Shown piece by piece: positions 41,733-50,967 of a stretch of DNA of 64,000 nt; the stretch's first letter is position 1; the number at the start of each line of letters is the position of its first letter. This DNA comes from Parerythrobacter lacustris (GTDB lineage Bacteria > Pseudomonadota > Alphaproteobacteria > Sphingomonadales > Sphingomonadaceae), in assembly GCF_024626475.1 (NCBI RefSeq), contig NZ_JANKHH010000003.1, positions 1 to 64,000 of the forward strand, read 5' to 3'. The notes below the pieces were generated by a model, which was given only the letters and a program-made list of their open reading frames with translations, was not told where the DNA came from and made no database searches. The translations under genes were made by a program, and so were the position numbers.

Positions 41733-43145
41733 TTATCCCACCACACTCGCCACGGCCCACACCAGCCCGACGATCAGGAAAATCCCCACGATATCGAGCA
41801 AGAACCCGGCGCGCACCATGCTGCCGATGCGGATGCGGCCGGTCGACCAGGCGATGGCGTTGGGGCCGGTTCCGGCAGGCAGCATGAAGCCCCAGCTGGC
41901 GGCGAGCGCGGCGGGCATGGCGAGCAGCACCGGGTCGACCCCCAGTGCCACCACCAGGCTCGCGACCACCGGGATGATCCCGCTCGCGGTCGCGACATTG
42001 CTGGCGAATTCGGTGATCAGCACCACCATCGCGGTTACGGCCAGCGCGACCACGATCAGCGGGAAGGCCTCGAGCGGCAGCAGCGCCTGCCCGAGCCATT
42101 GGGCAAGGCCCGAGGCCTGCATCCCCGCAGCGAGCGCCAGCCCGCCGCCGAACATCATGATCACGCCCCACGGCGCGCGGTCGGCCTCCTGCCACTTGAG
42201 CAGCGGGCGGCCGGTGCCGTCGGGTAGCAGGAACAGCGCGAGACTGGCGAGGATGGCGATGGTTCCGTCTTCCCAGCTCCGTTCGGGCAGCAGCGGAGCG
42301 ACCCACAGCTGGGTGGTCCAGAGAAGGAAGGTGATCGCGATCACCGGCAGCAGACGCTTTTCGGGCACAGTCCAAGGCGCGTGATCCTCGATCGATGCGC
42401 GAGCGGCGGCGACATCGAACGGATGCTCGGCCACCCGCTGGACCCGCGCGACAATGAAGGCCGCGAGCGGGACACCGACGATGACCAGCGGCACCCCGTA
42501 GGCCATCCATTCGAGGAAGGTGATGCGGTGCCCCGCCATCTCGTCGAGCAGCGCGACCGCGATCCCGTTGGTCGGCGAACCGACTATGGTGCCCAGCCCG
42601 CCGATGCTGGCGGCAAAGGCGATCCCCATCGGCAAGGCCCCGGCGAGGCCCTCGTGCGCCTCCGCTTTCAGCCCGCCGCCAACCAGCACCGCCGCCGCCA
42701 TCGGCATCATGATCAGCGCGGTCGAGGTGTTGGAGATCAGCATCGAGAGCACCCCGGCGCTCAGCATGAAGGCGAGCAGCAACCGCGCCTGCCCGCCGCC
42801 GCTGCCCACGGCCTTGAGGATCGCGAGGCTCAGCCGCCGGTGCAGCCCGGTCCGCTCGATCGCCAGCGCGATGAACGCCCCGCCGAGCAGCAGGAACAGG
42901 ATCGGCTCGTAATAGGCGCTGGCGGTTTCCTTGGCGTTGAGCACCCCGGCAAAGGGGAGCACCACGAAGGGCATCAGCGCCGTGGCGGTGAGCGGGATCG
43001 CCTCGGTCATCCACCACGCCGCCATCAGCACGACGAGCCCGGCGACGACAAATGCCTCGCGCTCCATCCCGCCGGGCGGGGGCAGGAAAATGCCTGCGGC
43101 CAGGCCGAGCAAGCCGATTATGAGGCCGATGCGTTGTGCGGTCAC
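41733..43145 (-). CDS. SLC13/DASS family sodium:carboxylate transporter
   Basis: 470 residues from a GTG start, with about 11 membrane segments. The two Ser-Asn-Thr-type signature turns I-S-N-T-S-T-A and F-A-S-N-V-A-T-A mark the sodium and carboxylate sites. Takes up di- or tricarboxylates. The next gene on the same strand, a NRAMP-like transporter, ends 52 bases upstream of its start. Confidence 0.9.
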   Translation of the reverse strand: MTAQRIGLIIGLLGLAAGIFLPPPGGMEREAFVVAGLVVLMAAWWMTEAIPLTATALMPFVVLPFAGVLNAKETASAYYEPILFLLLGGAFIALAIERTGLHRRLSLAILKAVGSGGGQARLLLAFMLSAGVLSMLISNTSTALIMMPMAAAVLVGGGLKAEAHEGLAGALPMGIAFAASIGGLGTIVGSPTNGIAVALLDEMAGHRITFLEWMAYGVPLVIVGVPLAAFIVARVQRVAEHPFDVAAARASIEDHAPWTVPEKRLLPVIAITFLLWTTQLWVAPLLPERSWEDGTIAILASLALFLLPDGTGRPLLKWQEADRAPWGVIMMFGGGLALAAGMQASGLAQWLGQALLPLEAFPLIVVALAVTAMVVLITEFASNVATASGIIPVVASLVVALGVDPVLLAMPAALAASWGFMLPAGTGPNAIAWSTGRIRIGSMVRAGFLLDIVGIFLIVGLVWAVASVVG

Positions 43146-43197
43146 CGCTGTCCGTAACTCCCTTTGCGCTGGCAGGTTAGACCGGGTGAACCGGCAT

Positions 43198-44442
43198 TCA
43201 CAGGATGAAATAGCTTGCCGCGAGCGCGCTCATCAGGACGATGGCGATGAGGTTGAGCAGGCGCATCGCCGCGCCCGGCCGAGCTTCGTCGGGCAGCGCG
43301 CAGCGGGTCACGACCATATGGTTGAGCGTCGCGATGATCGGCGCGGACAGGAAAGCGACCGATGTGGCAAGGTCAACGAAGGACTTGAAGTCCGCCAGCA
43401 GGAACAGGATCGCCGAGAGCGCGGACACAGCGATGGCCAGCACGATCGCGATGTAGACCCTGCGCAGCCTGCCCGGATCACGCTGATCGGCGATCTCCGA
43501 GTAGGCCGAAGTGAAGGCGCGGCCATAGGCGTCGAAGGCGGCGAATATCGTTGTCAGCATGACTGCCAGCGCGGAAATGGCGGCCAGAAGTGCGGGAACT
43601 TCGCCTAGCGTTTCGCGGTAAAGCCCGACCACCTGCGTTGCGAAGCCAACCGCGTCGGAGGCAGGCTCGACCGCATTGGCATGCATCACGCCGGCGCCCA
43701 TGATGCAGAAGCACACCGCCAACACTGCGCTCAGCACATAGCCGCTGAGGAAACCGAGCCGCGCTTCGGGCAGGGTCACCGCCCTGCCATCGGGGTTGCG
43801 CGTCTCCGCCTCGATGGTCCAGATCGACTGCGGGATCGACACATCGAGCGGGTTGGGCATGAACCCCGCCAGCGCGACGAGGAACAGGATCGCTGCGGGG
43901 TCCGCCGCCCAGCCGAAGTCGCCCAGCGTCGCCCATTCAACCCTCGGCAGGACCAGCACGGTCGTCGCCACGGTCGCGACGATGAGGAACGCCATCAGTA
44001 CCCGGTTGACCGCGTCGAGCCAGCCGTATCCTCCGGCGATGATGAGCACCACGGTCGCTGCGATGACCAGCCCGGCCAGCACCGGCACCGACAGCGTAAC
44101 CCCGGTCAGTGCCCCGATCAGCCCGGCGGTCGTCGCGCCGATTGCGGCGACCACGATCGGTGTGACCGGCACGATGACCAGCAGGAACAGCACCGGTGCC
44201 CACAGGCCGAGCTCGCGATATCCGGCCAGCAGGCTGCGCTTGGTGGCGTGGCCGTAATCGACCCCGAAACGGAAGGCGGGGTATTTGAGCACATTGATGA
44301 GGATGATGATCCCCGCCAGCGCCAGCCCGAACAGCGCGCCCGCGCGGGTCGACTGGACAAGGTGGGACACGCCGACCGCCGCGCCCGAGAACAGCAGGCC
44401 CGGCCCCAGCGTGCGCCAGTAATGCGATCGCGATCCGGCCAT
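43198..44442 (-). CDS. NRAMP-like transporter without the metal-site motif
   Basis: 414 residues with about 11 membrane helices and the NRAMP start T-L-G-P-G-L-L-F. The D-P-G-N metal-binding motif of helix 1 is replaced (G-V-S-H region), while a Met-Pro turn of helix 6 remains (F-M-P-N-P). So it belongs to the divergent NRAMP relatives whose substrate may not be Mn or Fe. It is probably co-transcribed with the SLC13 gene downstream. Confidence 0.82.
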   Translation of the reverse strand: MAGSRSHYWRTLGPGLLFSGAAVGVSHLVQSTRAGALFGLALAGIIILINVLKYPAFRFGVDYGHATKRSLLAGYRELGLWAPVLFLLVIVPVTPIVVAAIGATTAGLIGALTGVTLSVPVLAGLVIAATVVLIIAGGYGWLDAVNRVLMAFLIVATVATTVLVLPRVEWATLGDFGWAADPAAILFLVALAGFMPNPLDVSIPQSIWTIEAETRNPDGRAVTLPEARLGFLSGYVLSAVLAVCFCIMGAGVMHANAVEPASDAVGFATQVVGLYRETLGEVPALLAAISALAVMLTTIFAAFDAYGRAFTSAYSEIADQRDPGRLRRVYIAIVLAIAVSALSAILFLLADFKSFVDLATSVAFLSAPIIATLNHMVVTRCALPDEARPGAAMRLLNLIAIVLMSALAASYFIL

Positions 44443-44506
44443 GACCCATCCCCCCTTGCAGGGGAGTTAGCCGGGAATGCAGCCTATGGCGATAGCCCGA
44501 TGCGGC

Positions 44507-44600
44507 CTATTCGACCACTTCGGGCTGGTAGTTCTCGCCCGGCAGGTCGATCCCGATGAAGATCACCGTCCCGATGCGCTGCGCGCCCAGACCCGTTCCC
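44507..44600 (-). pseudogene. Possible C-terminal remnant of a lost gene
   Basis: A start-less frame that reads like the end of a real protein: A-Q-R-I-G-T-V-I-F-I-G-I-D-L-P-G-E-N-Y-Q, then P-E-V-V-E and a TAG. No ATG or ribosome site is in frame upstream, and the frame loses protein character beyond 44600. Its last bases resemble the end of the DUF547 gene. Confidence 0.35.
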
Positions 44601-44724
44601 CTCGCACACCACCGAGCGCCTCAGTCGCCGTCTGTCGAGAACCTAGATCCCAAGCGTAGCCGCCGATGGCATGCCCAATACCCGGACCGGTCGCCGTTAC
44701 CGCAGTCTCACGGGCTGAAAGGGG

Positions 44725-45879
44725 CTATTCGACTTCGGCGGGCTTCCCGTCCGGCCCAACATCGCCGATCGTCACGCGGCCCAGGCGCCGTTCCTTGATC
44801 AGTTCGTTGATCTTGGCGTTGCGTTCCTGGACGGCGCGCTGGACGTTGAGCGGGATTCGGGTCTCGACTGGCGAACAGTCGCCCAGCCCGCCACCGGGCG
44901 CAGCAGCACAGCTCTCGACGTTGCTATAGAACGGTTCGCTCTCGCCTCCGGCGAGATCGGCAATGTCGGCTTCGTAGAGGCTCGCATCGACCCCCCGCGT
45001 CTCGGCCAAGATTTTCTGCACCGGTTCCTCGGCAAAACGATCAAGATGTGCGCGCAGGTCAGCTTCCCAGTTCTTGAAATAGAACGGCCGCGCTTCCTCG
45101 TAGATTTGCGAAACCCACAAGGCGTCGCCTCGCGACTGGACACCCCGCAGAGAATTGACGAATTCGTTGCCTGAAAAATTGAGCAAGTTCGCCACATTGT
45201 CGCCCGTATAGGCCCCCGACTGGATCGAGGGGCCGCCGATCTCTCCGCGAAAAAAGCCGTAGATCACGCGTCCATCCGTCCAGTTGGGATAGACGATACG
45301 TGTGCGAATATCTTTCGGGCTGAGCGCTACCCCGGCGACGTTGAGGAATCGCGCATCATCCATCTTCACGCCGTCAATCATCAGCCGTTCGGGCCACCGG
45401 ACCGGGTAATTCTGCGCGATCTGTTCGATTACCGCTACGTTGTGCAGGTTGATCCAGTATGCCAGCTGCTCGTTGCGCGGCAGGCTGGCAATATCGATCT
45501 CGGTCCCGATCCGCTCGAGGTCCTTGCGATACTCGGTGAGGGTCTGGATCACGTCCTTGTCGAGCATCGAGAACGTCACCCGGTTACCTTCGAGCCGGTA
45601 TTGCGATTTCTGCCCGTAGGTGAGCCGCGTGCCAATGCTGGCCTGTGGTTGTGTGGCTACTTGGCGGAGTGACGGCCCTTGGTCGAGTACGAAGAACCGC
45701 AACGCCTTGTCCCAATGCTCGAAATCGAACTTGGTCGCGGCGCCAGACGGACGGGGGACGAATTTCGCAATCGGTGCGGCCGGTGTGGCGACTTCCTGGG
45801 CAGCGGCAGCTGCGGGATGGACGCAGACAGAGGCTGATGCCAGAGCGATTGCTAGCAGGCAGGAGGTGCGACCAATCAT
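44725..45879 (-). CDS. DUF547 domain protein, exported
   Basis: 384 residues from the ATG at 45879, chosen because it gives a proper signal peptide (cleavage near A-A-A-A-Q, residue 27); the longer start at 45984 does not. The DUF547 core (about 130-270) is recognised by L-A-Y-W-I-N-L-H-N, a cysteine-peptidase-like module. The C-terminal 60 residues, with two Cys and E-R-N-A-K-I-N-E-L-I-K-E-R, are outside it. Function unknown; envelope location likely. Confidence 0.85.
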   Translation of the reverse strand: MIGRTSCLLAIALASASVCVHPAAAAAQEVATPAAPIAKFVPRPSGAATKFDFEHWDKALRFFVLDQGPSLRQVATQPQASIGTRLTYGQKSQYRLEGNRVTFSMLDKDVIQTLTEYRKDLERIGTEIDIASLPRNEQLAYWINLHNVAVIEQIAQNYPVRWPERLMIDGVKMDDARFLNVAGVALSPKDIRTRIVYPNWTDGRVIYGFFRGEIGGPSIQSGAYTGDNVANLLNFSGNEFVNSLRGVQSRGDALWVSQIYEEARPFYFKNWEADLRAHLDRFAEEPVQKILAETRGVDASLYEADIADLAGGESEPFYSNVESCAAAPGGGLGDCSPVETRIPLNVQRAVQERNAKINELIKERRLGRVTIGDVGPDGKPAEVE

Positions 45880-46112
45880 TGCGTTACTCCGGATGGCGCC
45901 GTCATTATGGCCGCAGAAAAAAACTGCGCAGAAGTTTGCGCACGGTGAACGAAATACATCGGCGCTGTTGGCGCGGCAATTCAACTTGCAGAACCAAGTA
46001 TGCCGTTGGTCGACCTGGCAGGGGAAGAATTGCCGGTCTGCGGGTGGGAAAGGGAAGGAGAACGGGCCGCCCTGTGGCGGCCCTCCTCATCAATCCTTGG
46101 ACGAAGCGCGCG

Positions 46113-46655
46113 CTATTTAGGGGCCAGCACCATCAGCATCTGGCGGCCTTCGAGCCGCGGGAACGCTTCGACCTTGGCGATTTCATCGACATCGTCCTGC
46201 ACCCGCTTGAGCAGGTTCATGCCCAGTTCCTGGTGCGCCATTTCGCGCCCACGGAAACGCAGGGTAATCTTCACCTTGTCGCCGTGTTCGAGGAACTTGT
46301 TCACATTGCGCATCTTCACGTCGTAATCGTGCGTGTCGATATTCGGACGCATCTTGATCTCCTTGATCTCCTGCGTCTTTTGCGTCTTGCGTGCGGCGTT
46401 GGCCTTTTTCTGGGCCTCGAAGCGGTGCTTGCCGACGTCGAGGAACTTGCACACCGGCGGGTCCGCGTTGGGGGACACTTCGACGAGATTGAGGCCGAGT
46501 TCGTTGGCCTGTTCGATCGCTTCTCTGGTGTACATCACGCCAAGGTTTTCGCCTTCGTGATCGATCACGCGCACCTTGTCGCTCTGGATGAGATTGTCGT
46601 AGCGCGGACCGCTCTTGACGGGCGGTTGCAGCGTGCGCCGGGGTGGACGGGCTAT
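46113..46655 (-). CDS. infC: Translation initiation factor IF-3, ATA start
   Basis: 180 residues if started at the ATA at 46655, which has AGGAG eight bases upstream and gives the usual alphaproteobacterial opening [12 protein letters not shown]. The first ATG/GTG-type start (46574) would remove 27 conserved residues. Family cores [12 protein letters not shown] and [13 protein letters not shown] are present. IF-3 normally uses rare start codons (ATT, ATC, ATA) so that it represses its own mRNA, and this fits. Confidence 0.93.
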   Translation of the reverse strand: MARPPRRTLQPPVKSGPRYDNLIQSDKVRVIDHEGENLGVMYTREAIEQANELGLNLVEVSPNADPPVCKFLDVGKHRFEAQKKANAARKTQKTQEIKEIKMRPNIDTHDYDVKMRNVNKFLEHGDKVKITLRFRGREMAHQELGMNLLKRVQDDVDEIAKVEAFPRLEGRQMLMVLAPK

Positions 46656-46771
46656 GGGGCAGACTCCTGTTATTGCCTCGGTTGGAGGCGGCTATGTAGG
46701 GATTGCGCCGGGCAAAGGCCAGCGATTCCACGCGGACAATCACGCGAATCTTCGGCGCTGTTGAGTTTTCG

Positions 46772-47464
46772 CTACGCCGCCTGCCGCCACAGGGGAAAAG
46801 TCGCCAGCCGCGCCCCGGCGTGCACCATCGCGTCGATCGCGGCTGCGGGCTGCATCGCGCGAACGATCGCCGGGTCGCCCGCATCCATCCCACCGGTGTA
46901 GGTGCCGAAGGCGGGGAGGATCATCCGGCCGGAACCGGGGGCGCCATGTGCGATCACCGCGCAGGCCCGGCGCACGTGCCGGTCGCGCAGCTTGAGCTTC
47001 AGCCGGGGGTGGAAATGTCCGGAAAGTTCGGGCCGTGTCTCGCCGCGCTTGGCTTCGTGGCGCAGCACCAGCCCGGCGATCTCCAGTTCGGTCGCCAGAG
47101 TGCCGCCGTGGCGGATCTCCATCTCGGGATCGTGATTGCCGGTGATCCACACCCAGTCGGTCGCCCGGGTCAGCGCGCTGAGCATCCCGGCGGCATGATC
47201 CTCCAGCCGGGCGGAGCCCTCGCTGTCGTGGAAATTGTCCCCCAGCGTATAGACCCGGCGCGCGCCCGTTGCGCCGATCGCCTCGGCGATCCGCCCGAGC
47301 GTCTCGCGCGAATCATAGGGCGGGATCATCTGCCCGTGACGTGCGAAGAAGCTGCCCTTTTCCAGATGCAGGTCTGCTACCAGCAGCGCGTTCTCGCGCG
47401 GCCAGTAGAGCGCATTGTTGCGCAGGAGGGCGAATTCCTCGCCTGCGAACGAAAGGGGAACCAT
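46772..47464 (-). CDS. pdeM: Ligase-associated DNA-repair endonuclease PdeM
   Basis: 230 residues of a calcineurin-like metallophosphoesterase. Metal ligands are visible in V-A-D-L-H-L-E-K-G, G-D-N-F-H-D, G-N-H-D and the late G-H-F-H-P. PdeM usually sits beside a DNA ligase, an Lhr-type helicase and an exonuclease, but those are absent here. The family assignment is good; the orphan location is noted. Divergent from hemF. Confidence 0.88.
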   Translation of the reverse strand: MVPLSFAGEEFALLRNNALYWPRENALLVADLHLEKGSFFARHGQMIPPYDSRETLGRIAEAIGATGARRVYTLGDNFHDSEGSARLEDHAAGMLSALTRATDWVWITGNHDPEMEIRHGGTLATELEIAGLVLRHEAKRGETRPELSGHFHPRLKLKLRDRHVRRACAVIAHGAPGSGRMILPAFGTYTGGMDAGDPAIVRAMQPAAAIDAMVHAGARLATFPLWRQAA

Positions 47465-47508
47465 CGCTCCCCCTTGCCGCAGCGCCCGTGCCTTGGCAAG
47501 AGTGCGGC

Positions 47509-48366
47509 ATGACCGATCTGCAAGACCACACCGCCCGCGCGAAGCACTGGTTCGAAAGCCTGCGCGACGATATCTGCGCCGCCTTCGAGGCGATCGAGCG
47601 CGAGGCCGGATCCGATGCCGCGTTCCAATACACCCCGTGGGACCGCGAGGAGGAGGGCAATCCCGATCCCGGCGGCGGGGTGCAGGGCCTGATGAAGGGC
47701 AAGGTGTTCGAAAAGGTCGGGGTCAATGTCTCGACCGTGAAAGGCAATTTCTCGCCCGAATTCGCCGGGCAGGTGAATGGCGCGAGCGCGGACAATCCCG
47801 GCTTCACCGCCACCGGCATCAGCCTGGTTGCGCATATGGCCAATCCGCACGTCCCTGCGGTGCATATGAACACCCGCTTCCTGACCACCGGCAAGGCATG
47901 GTTCGGTGGCGGGGCGGACCTCAATCCGCCGATCCCCTATGAGGAAGACACCGGCGATTTCCACGCCGCCTTCCGCGCTGCCTGCGCGGGTCACAACCCG
48001 ACCTACTACGAACGGTTCAAAAAGTGGGCCGACGACTATTTCTTTATCCCCCATCGTGGGGTGCATCGCGGGGTCGGCGGGATATTCTACGACCATCTCG
48101 AGTGTGCCGATGACGCGGCTTTCGAGCGCAATCTCGCCTTCACGCAGGATGTCGGGCGCGCCTTTCTCGACATCTATCCCAGGCTGGTGCGCCGCCGGAT
48201 GGAAAGCGAGTTCACCCCGGAAGACAAGCTGACCCAGCTCGAATGGCGCGGGCGCTATGCCGAGTTCAATCTGGTGTACGACCGGGGCACGCTGTTCGGC
48301 CTCAAGACCGGCGGCAATATCGACGCCATCCTGATGAGCCTGCCGCCCGAAGCGGTGTGGAGTTGA
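47509..48366 (+). CDS. hemF: Oxygen-dependent coproporphyrinogen III oxidase
   Basis: 285 residues; oxidatively decarboxylates coproporphyrinogen III in haem synthesis. Visible signatures are F-G-G-G-A-D-L-N-P, G-V-H-R-G-V-G-G-I-F-Y-D and the final L-V-Y-D-R-G-T-L-F-G-L-K-T-G-G. The ATG at 47509 is chosen over a longer open frame that has no family match. Confidence 0.95.
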   Translation: MTDLQDHTARAKHWFESLRDDICAAFEAIEREAGSDAAFQYTPWDREEEGNPDPGGGVQGLMKGKVFEKVGVNVSTVKGNFSPEFAGQVNGASADNPGFTATGISLVAHMANPHVPAVHMNTRFLTTGKAWFGGGADLNPPIPYEEDTGDFHAAFRAACAGHNPTYYERFKKWADDYFFIPHRGVHRGVGGIFYDHLECADDAAFERNLAFTQDVGRAFLDIYPRLVRRRMESEFTPEDKLTQLEWRGRYAEFNLVYDRGTLFGLKTGGNIDAILMSLPPEAVWS

Positions 48367-48381
48367 GTTTGAGTCAGGACC

Positions 48382-48795
48382 CTAGCGCGATCCCTCGACC
48401 CAGTTGCGCGCCGATTCGCGGAGGTCATGTCCAGTCCCTCCCAGGCGGACATACTCGTCTTGCATGTCCCGCGTTGCTATCAGCACGGTCGAAGCGATCA
48501 TGCGATCGAAGGCCATGCCCAATTCCCCGTCCCATCGCCCCGCGCTCGACCACACGATTGTGCCGAAAGCCTCGAACCCGCTCCATTCGAGCAGTACGTC
48601 GCATCCCAGACCGATGCCGCGAAAGATCGCGAGGTCGGACGGTGCGAGCAGGCGAGCGCCGGTCAGGGAAATGTCGACCAAGGTCGCGGTCCGTGTCTCG
48701 TGCAAGGTGGTGACACGCGCGGGGAGATGGGTCGCAAGCCGACTTCGCTCGCGGCGATGAGGAGTTTCGGACAAGGCGTTGCCGAACGAAGTCAT
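48382..48795 (-). CDS. PilZ domain protein
   Basis: 137 residues with the c-di-GMP-binding pattern of PilZ: an Arg-rich R-R-E-R-S-R near residue 14 and the D-x-S-x-x-G of L-V-D-I-S-L-T-G-A-R. A second W-S, G-E-L-G-M-A-F segment completes the barrel. It is a likely sensor of c-di-GMP, not attached to another domain. It is divergent from the peptidase gene across 160 bases. Confidence 0.88.
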   Translation of the reverse strand: MTSFGNALSETPHRRERSRLATHLPARVTTLHETRTATLVDISLTGARLLAPSDLAIFRGIGLGCDVLLEWSGFEAFGTIVWSSAGRWDGELGMAFDRMIASTVLIATRDMQDEYVRLGGTGHDLRESARNWVEGSR

Positions 48796-48956
48796 TGATC
48801 CGGCATATCGGGTTCATGGTCACAGGCAGGTTGACCGCCGGATGCGTAGCTTTACATATCGGGGAACGGAGCGACCATATCGCTCGTTCCCGCTCGGACC
48901 CGGCGTATCCGCCGGTCCGGCCAGCCCGCCTTCACCGGAGACACGGAGTCCACCCA

Positions 48957-50858
48957 ATGCGCCGCGCCCTAATTCTTCCGCTCCTCCTGCTCGCCGCCTG
49001 CGACGTGCCCGAGGCCGGCGATCCCGAAGCGCTCAAGGTTGCACCGGTGCTCGATACGCCCGAGGCGGTCGACAACCAGACCTTCGCCAAGCCGCTCGAG
49101 GCGAGGGTGGTCAATGTCGATCTCGACCTCGACCTCGATTTCACCGGAAAGAAGGTTTCGGGCACCGCGATGCTCGACCTGATTGCAAAACCGGGCGTCG
49201 AGCAGGTGATCCTCGACAACGACGGGCTCGATATCGCCAGCGTGACCGACGGCGAGGGCAAGCCGCTCGAATACGAAGTGGGCGAGGAGGTCGAAGGCAA
49301 GGGCGCGCCGCTGACCATTACCATGGGTGATGCGCGCGAGGTTACCATCGCCTATTCGGCGAGCGATGCCGCCGCGCTGCAATGGCTCAGCCCCGAGCAG
49401 ACCGCCGGCGGCAAGCAGCCCTATCTGTTCAGCCAGGGGCAGGCGACGCTCAACCGCACCTGGATCCCGACGCAAGACAGCCCGGGTATCCGCCAGACCT
49501 GGTCCGCGCGGATCACCGCGCCGGAGGAACTGACCGTGGTCATGTCGGGACTTTCGCAGGGCGATCCAGAAGCGGTCGAAGGCGGCCAGGATGGTAAGAA
49601 GCGGCGCGCTTTCACCTTCGAAATGGACAAGCCGGTCGCGCCCTACCTCATCGCCATCGCGGCAGGCGATATCGTGTTCAGGGAGCTCGGCCCGCGCAGC
49701 GGCGTGTGGTCCGAACCGGCAATGATCGAGGCGGCCGCGGCCGAGCTGACCGACACCGAGAAGATGATCGATGCGGCGGAGGAACTCTACGGCCCCTACC
49801 GCTGGGGCCGGTACGACATGATCGTGCTGCCGCCGTCCTTTCCCTATGGCGGGATGGAAAACCCGGTGATGACCTTCCTCACCCCCACCTTCATCGCGGG
49901 CGACAAGAGCCTGACCGGTCTCGTCGCGCATGAACTGGCGCACAGCTGGTCGGGCAACCTCGTCACCAACGCGGTGTGGGGCGACGGCTGGCTCAACGAA
50001 GGTGTGACCTCCTATTTCGAGAACCGCATCGTCGAGCAGGTCTACGGCAAAGAGCGCGCCGAGCAGGAAGCCGCGCTGTCTTACGCCAATATCGAGACCA
50101 CGCTGGCCGAAGTCGGCGCCGATGCGCCGGGCACCGCGCTCCACACCGAAAGCACCGGCGAGGAGCTGGTCGGCAGCGCGATCGCCTATGACAAGGGTTC
50201 GTTCTTCCTGCGCACGGTCGAACACGAAGTCGGCCGCGAGCGGTTCGACGCCTGGCTGCGCCAGTGGTTCGACAACCACGCCTTCCAGCCCGCGACGAGC
50301 AAGATGATCCTCGACGACATGATGAAGAACCTGGTCGAAAGCCCCGAAGAGGCCGAACGGCTGAAACTGCGCGAATGGATCTTCGAGCCCGGCCTGCCGG
50401 ACAATGTCTACAAGCCCGATCCCAAGGCCTTTGCCGAGGTCGACGCGGCGGCCAAGGCCTTTGCCGACAATCGCACGCTGGACGAGAAGGCATGGGCCGG
50501 CTGGTCGTCGGCCGAGCGCCAGCGCTTCCTCGCCAAGCTGCCGCGCGAGCTCGACAATGCCGAGCTGGCCGCGCTGGACGAGGCGCTCAAGCTGTCGGCG
50601 AACAGGAACAACGAGGAGCTGTTCCTGTGGCTCGACCTCGCGATGGCCAACCAGTACGAAGCCGCCGTGCCACAGACCGAGCAATTCCTCGCCATGGTTG
50701 GCCGCGCCAAATTCGTCCGCCCGCTGTTCACCACGCTGTGGGGTGAAGGGGCGTGGGGCCAGATGATAGCCAAACGGACCTACGCCGAGACGCGCGACAG
50801 TTACCACTCGGTGACGCAGGGTGCGGTGGACAAGGTGATGGGCAGGACGTCGAGTTGA
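48957..50858 (+). CDS. M1 family metallopeptidase, lipoprotein
   Basis: 633 residues. Lipobox L-L-A-A-C with Cys at residue 15 anchors it to the outer or inner membrane. The M1 signature is complete: G-G-M-E-N near residue 300, H-E-L-A-H and, 18 residues on, N-E-G. The C-terminal helical domain (about 470-620) is of leukotriene A4 hydrolase-like type. It removes N-terminal amino acids from peptides. The start at 48957 is fixed by the lipobox. Confidence 0.93.
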   Translation: MRRALILPLLLLAACDVPEAGDPEALKVAPVLDTPEAVDNQTFAKPLEARVVNVDLDLDLDFTGKKVSGTAMLDLIAKPGVEQVILDNDGLDIASVTDGEGKPLEYEVGEEVEGKGAPLTITMGDAREVTIAYSASDAAALQWLSPEQTAGGKQPYLFSQGQATLNRTWIPTQDSPGIRQTWSARITAPEELTVVMSGLSQGDPEAVEGGQDGKKRRAFTFEMDKPVAPYLIAIAAGDIVFRELGPRSGVWSEPAMIEAAAAELTDTEKMIDAAEELYGPYRWGRYDMIVLPPSFPYGGMENPVMTFLTPTFIAGDKSLTGLVAHELAHSWSGNLVTNAVWGDGWLNEGVTSYFENRIVEQVYGKERAEQEAALSYANIETTLAEVGADAPGTALHTESTGEELVGSAIAYDKGSFFLRTVEHEVGRERFDAWLRQWFDNHAFQPATSKMILDDMMKNLVESPEEAERLKLREWIFEPGLPDNVYKPDPKAFAEVDAAAKAFADNRTLDEKAWAGWSSAERQRFLAKLPRELDNAELAALDEALKLSANRNNEELFLWLDLAMANQYEAAVPQTEQFLAMVGRAKFVRPLFTTLWGEGAWGQMIAKRTYAETRDSYHSVTQGAVDKVMGRTSS

Positions 50859-50967
50859 GTGTGACCGGCGGGGCGCACCTGCGACGATAAATCGCGCAGC
50901 CCGAGTTTTCGGTTTCGCTATAGCTATTTGAGAACCTATCGCAGGCCGCCGGGGGGTGGGTCGACCG

